Shown: positions 1-5,365 of the stretch, in pieces
Layout of the letters: each line of letters opens with the position of its first letter
How positions within the stretch are numbered: the first letter of the stretch is position 1
Source of the DNA: Spirochaetaceae bacterium
GTDB taxonomy: Bacteria > Spirochaetota > Spirochaetia > Treponematales > Breznakiellaceae
DNA length: 7,011 bases
Assembly (NCBI GenBank): GCA_031267475.1
Contig: JAIRZA010000210.1
Location: forward strand, 1 to 7,011
Direction: 5' to 3'
Position numbers and translations under genes: made by a program
Notes under the pieces: generated by a model
Database searches by the model: none
Seen by the model: the letters and a program-made list of their open reading frames with translations, nothing else
What the model was told of the DNA's origin: nothing

Positions 1-15
1 GTTTTATGAAGTTTT

Positions 16-348
16 CTATTTTTCTATCTCAATAAAGCCGTTTACTATATCAATAACATCTAATAATATTTCTTCAGGAATATTTTCAATATATTCAAAA
101 TTACGAGCGTTAATATCAAGCGTCCTTACTTGATCACAAAGAATAACCCCGGATGTTTTTGTTTTTTCATCTAACTTTATATGAAACGGATGACCCTCAT
201 CTCTATTTGTTATCGGGCAAACAATAGCCAATTTTGAAAAGCCATTAAAACTTTTATTACTTACAATCAAAGCCGGCCGTCTACCATGTTGTTCATGACC
301 CGTCTGAGTATCAAAATCAAGCCAGATAATATCGCCTTGTTTTACCAC
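16..348 (-). CDS. mazF: MazF/PemK-family toxin (endoribonuclease)
   Basis: Toxin of a type II toxin-antitoxin pair; family members cut RNA at short sequence motifs and are neutralised by the partner antitoxin. The protein of about 110 residues matches the usual MazF length. It shows the family opening GDIIWLDF (residues 5-12), the active-site segment EQHGRRPALIVSN (19-31, with E19 and the RRP turn), CPITN (44-48) and DQVR (72-75). The start is uncertain. GTG at 348 gives the N-terminus MVKQGD typical of the family and overlaps the antitoxin stop (342-344) by 7 nt; an in-frame TTG at 375 would add nine residues. Neither has a strong ribosome-binding site, so translation is probably coupled to the antitoxin. 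The gene is AT-rich, which fits a mobile module. The family call is firm; the RNA target is unknown. Confidence 0.93.
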   Translation of the reverse strand: MVKQGDIIWLDFDTQTGHEQHGRRPALIVSNKSFNGFSKLAIVCPITNRDEGHPFHIKLDEKTKTSGVILCDQVRTLDINARNFEYIENIPEEILLDVIDIVNGFIEIEK

Positions 349-605
349 ACTTCTTTTCCCATCGATTTTCCCCAATCCACTTCTTCTTGTTTTTTTGTAA
401 TATCCTTTATATTCCGGCCATAAAAATCAGTAAGCCGTTCTTTTGTGGTCAGATGCTTTTTGCCATATATTTTCTTAATGACGATAGCTTCATTTTCTAT
501 TAAAACATCAACCATATCATTTTCAGATATATTAATATCTTGTAAAAAAACCTTTGGAAGCCGTATCCCTTGACTATTTCCCCATTTAACAATTGTTGTC
601 GTCAT
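342..605 (-). CDS. mazE: MazE-like AbrB-fold antitoxin
   Basis: Antitoxin partner of the overlapping MazF, 87 residues. Residues 1-48 form a typical SpoVT/AbrB swapped-hairpin DNA-binding domain, with the hallmark VKWGNSQGIRLPK (6-18) and an EAIVIKK strand (39-45). The charged, lysine-rich remainder (about 46-87) would be the flexible tail that wraps the toxin. ATG at 605 was chosen because a GAGG Shine-Dalgarno (615-618 on the minus strand) lies 9 nt upstream and the AbrB domain starts at once. Open frame continues further upstream, but it runs through the promoter and palindrome and is not coding. Antitoxin-first order, the overlap and the operator palindrome indicate an autoregulated two-gene operon. 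Gene symbol is by family, not proven orthology. Confidence 0.9.
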   Translation of the reverse strand: MTTTIVKWGNSQGIRLPKVFLQDINISENDMVDVLIENEAIVIKKIYGKKHLTTKERLTDFYGRNIKDITKKQEEVDWGKSMGKEVW

Positions 606-627
606 AATTTCTGTCCTCAAATTTACA

Positions 628-646
628 GGATATACTAAGTATATCC
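628..646. promoter_or_regulatory. Palindromic operator, probable MazE/MazEF site
   Basis: Perfect 19-bp palindrome with arms ggatatact and agtatatcc around a single central A. It covers the mazE -10 box and the likely transcription start. AbrB-fold antitoxins commonly repress their own operon through such sites, and the position fits this; binding itself is inferred. Confidence 0.6.
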
Positions 647-667
647 CATTTATATTATTGAAGTCAA
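638..667 (-). promoter_or_regulatory. mazEF promoter (sigma-70 type)
   Basis: On the minus strand a TTGACT -35 box (662-667) and a TATACT -10 box (638-643) are separated by 18 nt. They point at mazE, whose start codon lies 33 nt downstream of the -10, leaving a short leader with a GAGG ribosome-binding site. The -10 lies inside a perfect palindrome, so repressor binding would block it. Confidence 0.65.
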
Positions 668-700
668 CAACTTTTACAGATAGGATAATGTGGGACGCCG

Positions 701-846
701 CCGCGTAGCGGATATGAGACCCGCTGGCGGGCTCAACGCTCCGCGTTGAGCTCCGGAGTTTCGCACAGCGAAACTCCAAGTCCCTCGGTGAGACTCCAAT
801 GATTGCGAGATACTACCGCGTAGCGGATGTGAAACCCGCTGGCGGG
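701..846. repeat. Cluster of short perfect hairpins with a 31-bp direct repeat
   Basis: Back-to-back small inverted repeats with 2-3 nt loops: ccgc-gta-gcgg (701-711), cccgc-tg-gcggg (720-731), gctcaacgc-tcc-gcgttgagc (731-751) and ggagtttcgc-aca-gcgaaactcc (755-777). The first two recur as a unit at 816-846. The units 701-731 and 816-846 differ at only 2 of 31 positions. The stretch is GC-rich against AT-rich surroundings. It looks like a dispersed intergenic palindromic repeat family. No protein-like reading was found across it. Confidence 0.7.
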
Positions 847-875
847 CGCGAGACGAGGCCGCGTTTTGGGGAACT

Positions 876-1013
876 GGCAATTCCGAATTCAAAAACTATC
901 AGAGACCTCTCCCGCAATGGAGAGCAAAAACCCGTTCAATCATGGCGCAGACACCATGTTTTCTTATCTTATCGCCTTAATTTTTCAGCATTTTTTTTGA
1001 ATTCGGAATTGCC
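876..1013. mobile_element. MITE-like element with 20-bp terminal inverted repeats
   Basis: The 20 bp at 876-895 (beginning ggcaattccgaattc, ending in five A) are the exact reverse complement of 994-1013, enclosing 98 bp. The whole is 138 bp with no credible gene inside. The interior has two weaker hairpins: ctctcc/ggagag (907-924) and catgg/ccatg (941-958). Size and perfect ends suit a miniature inverted-repeat transposable element. No clear target-site duplication is visible at the edges, and a structured RNA or long-stem repeat is the alternative. Confidence 0.55.
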
Positions 1014-1021
1014 GGCGGCTA

Positions 1022-1052
1022 TTGACAAAATAACTGTAATACAGTATATAAT
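1022..1052 (+). promoter_or_regulatory. Orphan promoter with internal palindrome
   Basis: A consensus TTGACA (1022-1027) is followed by TATATA (1045-1050, 17-nt spacer) overlapping TATAAT (1047-1052, 19-nt spacer). Between them lies the perfect 13-bp palindrome actgta-a-tacagt (1033-1045). This layout resembles promoters of autorepressed small operons such as toxin-antitoxin pairs. No convincing gene follows: the ATG at 1060 has no Shine-Dalgarno and opens an unrecognisable reading frame. Confidence 0.45.
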
Positions 1053-1191
1053 AGTCATAATGAAAATCATAGGTAAAATATCTAAACCTTGTATCCGGCC
1101 TTGTCAAATATGGCGCGGCTTTTTGCCGGCGCATTCGTTTGCCTTAGGACAGGCGGGCAAAGCATTCGTCCGGAGACAGATTTTGATTTCG

Positions 1192-1205
1192 CCCCCCCCC
1201 CCCCC
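1192..1205. repeat. Homopolymer tract C14
   Basis: Fourteen consecutive C in gene-less DNA. Tracts of this length are prone to slipped-strand length change. No open reading frame or promoter that it would obviously switch is recognisable nearby. Confidence 0.9.
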
Positions 1206-1453
1206 AGTTTCAAACTAAATAAATTAAGCCTTTTTTCTCTCAATAACATTGATAATATCTCTGGCGAAAGACGTGTAAACGGCAAAATTCCCGCCGGCGC
1301 CTGCCGCCGTCATTTTCTGCGGATTTATGGACAAATTCCGCCGAAAACCGCAAAACATGAAGCATTTTACAAGACTTTCAGAATAATCGGCAACGAATCT
1401 AATAGCGGGCATTTATCAAGCAAGACCAATATCCTCAATTTGACGAAGTACGA

Positions 1454-1467
1454 GGGGGGGGGGGGGG
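1454..1467. repeat. Homopolymer tract G14
   Basis: Fourteen consecutive G, complementary to and the same length as the C14 tract 248 bp upstream. The flanks of the two tracts do not match each other, so this is not simply one end of a longer inverted repeat. Confidence 0.9.
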
Positions 1468-1530
1468 ATAAAGGGAGGGCGTATGACGTAAGGCGGTAAA
1501 AACAAAGAGATTTGATGTAAGAGCCTGTTA

Positions 1531-1606
1531 CAGTTTTTCGCCCGATGGGTTGCAAAACTGCGGTTTTTATAGGTTGCTGTTCCAAAAACTGAAGTTTTTG
1601 AACAGC
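1531..1606. repeat. Paired hairpins, possible palindromic repeat element
   Basis: The left hairpin pairs cagtttt (1531-1537) with aaaactg (1554-1560). The right hairpin (1576-1606) pairs gctgttc plus aaaaact with agttttt plus gaacagc around a 2-nt GA loop, with one bulged C. The outer boundaries, gagcctgtt (1521-1529) and the reverse complement of aacagcctc (1601-1609), resemble each other at 8 of 9 positions. The block may be a small inverted-repeat element or transposon-end remnant. It is not followed by a U-run and is not called a terminator. Confidence 0.5.
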
Positions 1607-1765
1607 CTCGTATGAAATTTGATTTTATAATGTGTGCGCTATATGCAATAAAATCTGAAATTTATATGGAAGTCCGCGCCGCATTGCCAAGATTATAAAA
1701 ATTGGTTTTATGCAAAGCTGAGCATGTAGCAAAAAAATTTTGCCAAAAAACTTAAGGAGTAAAAA

Positions 1766-2224
1766 ATGGTAAAAAAGGTATTTAAGATTTTAGTTTTCGC
1801 ACTGCTTGTTACAGGGAAAATTTTCGGACAAACGGAAAATGAGGCAAGTAATTCAAGATTTGCTTTCGGAGGCGGTATTACCGGCGGTATGGCATTGGGA
1901 GGTTTTCAGGTAGAAGCTGAAATTGATATTGGTAAAAACGGCGCTAATGTTTTGGCAATAGAAGCCGGGACAACAGACCTTTTTCTTTTTCAAGCATTTT
2001 TATCTTTTAGAAACTATGTCTTTGAACAAGACATCGCCTATATCTCTTATGGCGCGACTTTTGGTATTTCCTCCATGTTGTTTGGGGCGACTTTTGGCGG
2101 AGGCATAAGAATGCCTTTAACAAAAGACAAAAAATGGTGCTTGGATACTAACGGCAAACTCGCCGTTGGACTTATGGGCTTTCCTAAAGCCTTTGCAAGC
2201 ACAGCAATACTTTACCGTTTTTAG
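1766..2224 (+). CDS. Small secreted, probably outer-membrane beta-barrel protein
   Basis: I do not recognise a named family. The 152-residue product starts with a clear signal peptide: lysines at 3-4 and 7, then a hydrophobic core ILVFALLVTG at 8-17, with likely cleavage near residue 21-22 before QTEN. The mature part is rich in Gly and alternates hydrophobic and polar residues (for example FAFGGGITGGMALGGFQVEAE), as in transmembrane beta strands. It ends in YRF, the C-terminal aromatic signature of outer-membrane barrel proteins. An AAGGAG Shine-Dalgarno at 1754-1759, 6 nt before ATG, fixes the start. It stands alone, with gene-less DNA before it and a strong hairpin after it. Barrel topology is inferred from composition; a soluble periplasmic protein remains possible. 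Confidence 0.8.
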   Translation: MVKKVFKILVFALLVTGKIFGQTENEASNSRFAFGGGITGGMALGGFQVEAEIDIGKNGANVLAIEAGTTDLFLFQAFLSFRNYVFEQDIAYISYGATFGISSMLFGATFGGGIRMPLTKDKKWCLDTNGKLAVGLMGFPKAFASTAILYRF

Positions 2225-2241
2225 AAAGGGAGTATAAATTA

Positions 2242-2273
2242 GAAGCGCCGCGACACGGAGCGCGCGGCGCTTC
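2242..2273. terminator. GC-rich hairpin after the secreted-protein gene
   Basis: An 11-bp perfect stem (gaagcgccgcg paired with cgcggcgcttc) encloses a 10-nt loop, 18 nt past the stop codon. It is very stable but has no U-tract on the plus strand, so it may be a factor-assisted terminator, an mRNA 3' stabiliser or another palindromic repeat. Confidence 0.45.
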
Positions 2274-2336
2274 CTTAGATGAAAATCACGCTAATAAGTA
2301 TGCCGCTATTCATCGGGACGGGCGCAATCAAATTGC

Positions 2337-2365
2337 TTGACAAAACAATTTGCCTCCGGTAACAT
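2337..2365 (+). promoter_or_regulatory. Promoter of the ABC transporter operon
   Basis: TTGACA (2337-2342) and TAACAT (2360-2365) are separated by exactly 17 nt. They lie 65 nt upstream of the permease ATG. Two dyads overlap it: caaattg (2329-2335) with caatttg (2346-2352) across the -35 box, and acatag-gg-ctatgt (2362-2375) at the -10 and start region. These look like sites for a regulator, which is not encoded in the window. Confidence 0.55.
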
Positions 2366-2395
2366 AGGGCTATGTCTAGGTTTTTAGTAGGTAAA

Positions 2396-2416
2396 GTATA
2401 CCGGCTTCACGGTTAC
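2396..2416 (+). promoter_or_regulatory. Leader hairpin before the permease
   Basis: A 7-bp stem with one bulged T (gta plus accg pairing with cggt plus tac, loop gcttca) ends 5 nt before the GAGG ribosome-binding site (2422-2425). It could affect permease translation. It does not match a riboswitch I recognise; in particular no TPP-type CTGAGA element was found. Confidence 0.3.
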
Positions 2417-2430
2417 TGAGCGAGGCGGCA

Positions 2431-3441
2431 ATGTCCAAAATCGGAGGTTCCGGTACCGCGCAAACAGTTAAAAATGATTTCCCTTCCCAGCCGTCCTTTG
2501 ACTGGCGTGTAATCTTACCGCTTGCTTCAATCGGCTTTGTTCTGGCGCTTCATCTGCTTTTACCCGCCCACGCGAACTACCGCCTTAAACCATTACCCTA
2601 TCTTAGCAATTTTCTGACATTGTTATTGATTATTTACGCCGTTGCCGCGATTGCAAGCCTCTTTAGCCGGCGGATACGAGAAAATTTAGGCTTCAAAGCA
2701 GCCTTTCACGCCTGCGGCTTCCTTGCGCTGGGCGTGTATAACCTCATAACTATCAAATTTGAGCTTATCCCCAACATTTATTTCCCCGCGCCTGAGCGTA
2801 TCATTGGCGTTTTTGTTGAAGACTGGTTCTTTTTACTGCGCTGCCTTGTCTATTCCCTGCGCCTGCTCCTCAGCGGTTTTGCGCTGGGCGCGTTGGTCGG
2901 CGTATTTACCGGAACACTCATAGGGTGGAGCCGGCGCTTCAATTACTGGATCATGCCCTTTATCCGCGTGATAGGCCCGATTCCGTCCACCGCGTGGATA
3001 CCCGTAGCGCTGGTTATCTTTTTTAAACCCACGAGCGCCAGCGTCTTTTTGATAGCGCTGGGAGTCTGGTTTCCAACCACGGTGCTGACCAGTTCCGGGA
3101 TAATGAATGTCGGCAAGAGCTACTTTGAAGTTTCCAGCACACTCGGCGCGAGCGACCTGCGTATGATATTGACGGTCGCGCTCCCGGCGGCGGCGCCCAG
3201 CATCTTTACCGGACTGTTCAACGGCACATCGGCCTGTTTTCTTACACTCATGGCCGCCGAGATGATCGGCTGTAAATTCGGCATAGGCTGGTACATCAAC
3301 TGGCAACGGGAAACCCTTGCCTACGCCAATGTTTACGCCGGCCTTATCATCATCGCGCTTACTTTTTCGTTTTTAATCGGACTGCAATTCAAGATACGGA
3401 ACAAAGCCCTTGCATGGCAGAAGGGGATGATAAGGTGGTGA
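2431..3441 (+). CDS. ABC transporter permease, NitT/TauT (SsuC/TauC) class
   Basis: Inner-membrane subunit of an importer for a small solute, 336 residues. The C-terminal half is a typical BPD_transp_1 domain. It contains the PIPSTAWIP segment (183-191), the cytoplasmic EAA-type loop with TLGASDLRMILTVALPAAAP (237-256) that docks the ATPase, and the AAEMIG...GIGWYI segment (275-289) characteristic of SsuC/TauC/NrtB-like permeases. It is longer than the usual 250-280 residues because of an N-terminal extension with about three extra hydrophobic segments (roughly 27-45, 58-78 and 91-109). GAGG lies 5 nt before ATG at 2431. The gene is first in the operon, and the ATPase gene starts 10 nt after its stop. 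The class is firm, the substrate unknown. Confidence 0.92.
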   Translation: MSKIGGSGTAQTVKNDFPSQPSFDWRVILPLASIGFVLALHLLLPAHANYRLKPLPYLSNFLTLLLIIYAVAAIASLFSRRIRENLGFKAAFHACGFLALGVYNLITIKFELIPNIYFPAPERIIGVFVEDWFFLLRCLVYSLRLLLSGFALGALVGVFTGTLIGWSRRFNYWIMPFIRVIGPIPSTAWIPVALVIFFKPTSASVFLIALGVWFPTTVLTSSGIMNVGKSYFEVSSTLGASDLRMILTVALPAAAPSIFTGLFNGTSACFLTLMAAEMIGCKFGIGWYINWQRETLAYANVYAGLIIIALTFSFLIGLQFKIRNKALAWQKGMIRW

Positions 3442-3451
3442 TTTAACAGCT

Positions 3452-4261
3452 ATGGACGGATTAGCGGGCGAAACAGGCGGATTGATAGAGATAAAAAAAG
3501 CGCGTAAAACGTTCCACCAGAACGAAGGGCAGGACATCGTCGTGCTGGACGATGTGGATTTGACTTTCGAGCGGGCGGAGTTTGTCTCGCTCATAGGGCC
3601 GTCGGGCTGCGGGAAGTCAACCTTGCTGCGTCTTATCGCCGGTCTTATCCGGCAGGATTCTGGAAGCGTCAGTCTTGACGGCGTGGAGATAACAAAACCG
3701 GGTTATGAGCGCGGGCTTGTCTTTCAGGATCCGACACTTTTCCCATGGATGACTATTTACGAGAACATCGCTTACGGGCTGCGCTCGCGCGGGGTGTATA
3801 AAACTGAAAAATACCGTATACCTGATTTTTTCAAACTGGTCGGACTCGAAGGCTTTGAGCAATCGCACCCGCATCATCTTTCAGGCGGCATGGCGCAGAG
3901 AGCGTCTTTGGCGCGGGCTTTAGTAAACAAGCCCAAGGTGCTGCTGCTTGACGAACCGCTTGGAGCGCTCGATGCGTTTACGCGCATGAATATGCAGGAC
4001 GAGATTCTGAGAATTTGGCAAAAACAGAAGATGACGATGGTGATGGTAACCCATGATGTGGACGAGGCGATTTATATGGCGAATCGCATAGTCGTGATGT
4101 CGGCGCGGCCCGCGAAAATCGAAAAGATATTCAGGGTGGAAAAAGAACATCCCCGCCGCCGCGACGACCGCGATTTTATGGAACTGCGCGCGGAGATTCT
4201 GCGCATTCTGCATTTTACAGGATTACAAAGCGCGGGAAGCGGCTTAGGGACGGAGCATTAA
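3452..4261 (+). CDS. ABC transporter ATP-binding protein, NitT/TauT (SsuB/TauB) class
   Basis: Cytoplasmic ATPase that powers the importer, 269 residues, near the family norm. All motifs are intact: Walker A GPSGCGKST (49-57), Q-loop FQDPTLFPW (91-99) with the FPW typical of the SsuB/TauB class, signature LSGGMAQR (143-150), Walker B VLLLDEP (163-169), D-loop GALD (171-174) and switch histidine in VTHD (H201). The C-terminal tail is short, with no regulatory domain. It follows the permease by 10 nt; the Shine-Dalgarno is weak (an AAGGTGGTG run lies further upstream than usual), so translational coupling is likely. The exact start is less sure than the family. Confidence 0.94.
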   Translation: MDGLAGETGGLIEIKKARKTFHQNEGQDIVVLDDVDLTFERAEFVSLIGPSGCGKSTLLRLIAGLIRQDSGSVSLDGVEITKPGYERGLVFQDPTLFPWMTIYENIAYGLRSRGVYKTEKYRIPDFFKLVGLEGFEQSHPHHLSGGMAQRASLARALVNKPKVLLLDEPLGALDAFTRMNMQDEILRIWQKQKMTMVMVTHDVDEAIYMANRIVVMSARPAKIEKIFRVEKEHPRRRDDRDFMELRAEILRILHFTGLQSAGSGLGTEH

Positions 4262-4267
4262 GCTGTG

Positions 4268-4308
4268 AAATTACCCGCTTTGGGGTATTTTATATTTTTT
4301 TTGGAGGA
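4268..4308 (+). promoter_or_regulatory. Leader hairpin with U-run and Shine-Dalgarno, copy 1
   Basis: The stem taccc/gggta (4272-4287, loop gctttg) is extended by aaa/ttt past one bulged T, and is followed by a T-rich run ending in T8 (4295-4302). The Shine-Dalgarno GGAGGA (4303-4308) follows directly, 5 nt before the first binding-protein ATG. The structure looks like a weak intrinsic terminator or attenuator at the ATPase/binding-protein boundary. It could also act as an mRNA end-protector that allows unequal expression of receptor and membrane parts. Confidence 0.5.
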
Positions 4309-4313
4309 ATCTT

Positions 4314-5315
4314 ATGAAAAGATTTTTTGGTGTTTTAGTAGTTCTCGCGGTTCTGCTCACGGTTTCCGCGGGCCGGCGGGAAAATACGGCGAAGAGTGAA
4401 GACGATTATGTGTTTAAGATCGGCGCTACCATGAGTCTGTGTAATGCGCCGGTGCACATAGCGCTCGAAAAGGGCTTCTACGAAGAAGAGGGGCTCAAGT
4501 GGGAAATTGTGCAGGTTGGTGACGGCGAGGCGATGAACCTCCTCACCAACGGCGGTGTGGACGGACTTAACACCCTGATGATCGGGCTGATTCAGCCGCT
4601 GGCCAACGGGCTTCCGGCGCAGATTCCGCTTGCCATGCATACCGGTTGCATCAAGGCTTTGGTTCGGGGAGATTCGGCTATAATGACGGCCGCCGATCTT
4701 AAAGGGAAAACCATCGGCGGAGCAAGCCCCAGCGCAAGCGCGCTCCTTTTTGTCAAACGCTATTTGTCAGACATGGGATTCAAAGTCGACGGAGAGAATG
4801 CTGATGTCGAGTATATATACCAGAGCGCGGCGGAATTGCCGTTGCTCCTTGAACGGGGCGCGGTTGATGCAGTCACGCTTACCGACCCCGCGGCTCAAAT
4901 CGCTCAAGACGTTAATGGGTTTCGCACCGTCATTGATAACGGTACGGACGAGGGGTATAAAGACGAGTTCTGCTGTGTGATTCCGGTGCGTACGGAAACG
5001 ATAAAGGCGCATCCTGAGGCAACGGCGAAATTCTTACGCGCGCTACAGAAGGCTGCCAAGTTTGTACAGGAAAACCCTGACGAGACCGCGCGGATTCTTG
5101 CCGAAACCAAACGTGTCGCCGGGGACCCGCTGGTGAACGCGAAGATTTTTAAAACCTTTAGTTACCGCGCCTCGGTAAGCCAGGTACTGCCCGCCCTTGA
5201 ACGTAACGCAAGGGATATGCAGACGCTGGGTATTCTCAGTACGGATGTCGATGTTGCCAAGCTGGTGAACGATGTTTACGTCGTTGTTCCGGGTGTTCCC
5301 GATTCGCTCTTTTAA
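4314..5315 (+). CDS. Substrate-binding protein 1, NMT1/TauA-like, without lipobox Cys
   Basis: Extracytoplasmic receptor of the importer, 333 residues, the normal size for NMT1/SsuA/TauA-type type II binding proteins (COG0715). The family layout is visible: APVHIALEKGFYEEEGL (45-61), DLKGKTIGG (128-136), a mid-domain AAELPLLLERGAVDAVTL (172-189), and HPEATAKFLRAL (233-244) before the C-terminal helices. The N-terminus is a signal sequence (MKRFF plus a hydrophobic core), but where its paralogue has the lipobox VSAC this protein has VSAG (17-20). It is therefore predicted to be cut by signal peptidase I after VSA, or left anchored, rather than lipidated. Conserved cysteines are C43, C112 and the pair C220-C221. 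A strong GGAGGA precedes ATG. It is about two-thirds identical by eye to the next gene. The ligand is unknown. Confidence 0.92.
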   Translation: MKRFFGVLVVLAVLLTVSAGRRENTAKSEDDYVFKIGATMSLCNAPVHIALEKGFYEEEGLKWEIVQVGDGEAMNLLTNGGVDGLNTLMIGLIQPLANGLPAQIPLAMHTGCIKALVRGDSAIMTAADLKGKTIGGASPSASALLFVKRYLSDMGFKVDGENADVEYIYQSAAELPLLLERGAVDAVTLTDPAAQIAQDVNGFRTVIDNGTDEGYKDEFCCVIPVRTETIKAHPEATAKFLRALQKAAKFVQENPDETARILAETKRVAGDPLVNAKIFKTFSYRASVSQVLPALERNARDMQTLGILSTDVDVAKLVNDVYVVVPGVPDSLF

Positions 5316-5321
5316 CCTAAA

Positions 5322-5360
5322 AAATTACCCGCTTTGAGGTATTTTATATTTTTTGGAGGA
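5322..5360 (+). promoter_or_regulatory. Leader hairpin with U-run and Shine-Dalgarno, copy 2
   Basis: Near-copy of the leader before binding protein 1, lying between the two receptor genes. One G-to-A change turns the right arm into aggta (5337-5341), breaking a central pair of the stem and leaving tacc/ggta (5326-5341). The terminal T-run is 6 rather than 8. GGAGGA (5355-5360) again sits 5 nt before ATG. It should stop transcription less well than copy 1, which would help expression of the second receptor. Confidence 0.5.
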
Positions 5361-5365
5361 ATCTT

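Larger units (their letters stand above)
847..1765. other. Gene-less intergenic stretch
   Basis: Apart from the MITE-like element, orphan promoter, C14/G14 tracts and hairpins listed separately, nothing codes convincingly here. Open frames on both strands have no ribosome-binding sites and low-complexity or unrecognisable products. A GC-rich imperfect hairpin (gcgcggc, T5, gccggcgc) sits at 1113-1132. The last 150 bp before the next gene are AT-rich and contain a TATAAT at 1626-1631 without a good -35 box and an inverted repeat gattttat/ataaaatc (1621-1655). The stretch may be decayed DNA built up from repeats. Confidence 0.6.

Noticed and set aside
606..779. N-terminal extension of the MazE open frame to 779 on the minus strand
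   Set aside because: The added frame runs through the promoter, the palindromic operator and the hairpin cluster; the ATG at 605 has a proper Shine-Dalgarno and the AbrB domain starts there.
1224..1412. A 62-codon minus-strand frame ending in a fairly protein-like sequence
   Set aside because: Stops TGA and TAA lie directly upstream of its ATG, the nearest GAGG is about 20 nt away, and no family is recognised; at most a decayed gene fragment.
799..1499. Overlapping plus-strand open frames of about 136-139 codons
   Set aside because: They cross the MITE-like element and homopolymer tracts, have proline or glycine runs from C14/G14, lack ribosome-binding sites and resemble no family I know.
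2366..2430. Possible TPP or other known riboswitch before the permease, considered because NMT1/THI5-like receptors can serve thiamine uptake
   Set aside because: No CTGAGA element or other recognised aptamer core; only a small hairpin is present.
2833..3306. Long minus-strand open frame inside the permease gene
   Set aside because: Shadow of the permease: rich in charged and low-complexity residues, no ribosome-binding site, and fully covered by a gene with firm motifs. Similar shadows within the ATPase and receptor genes were dropped too.
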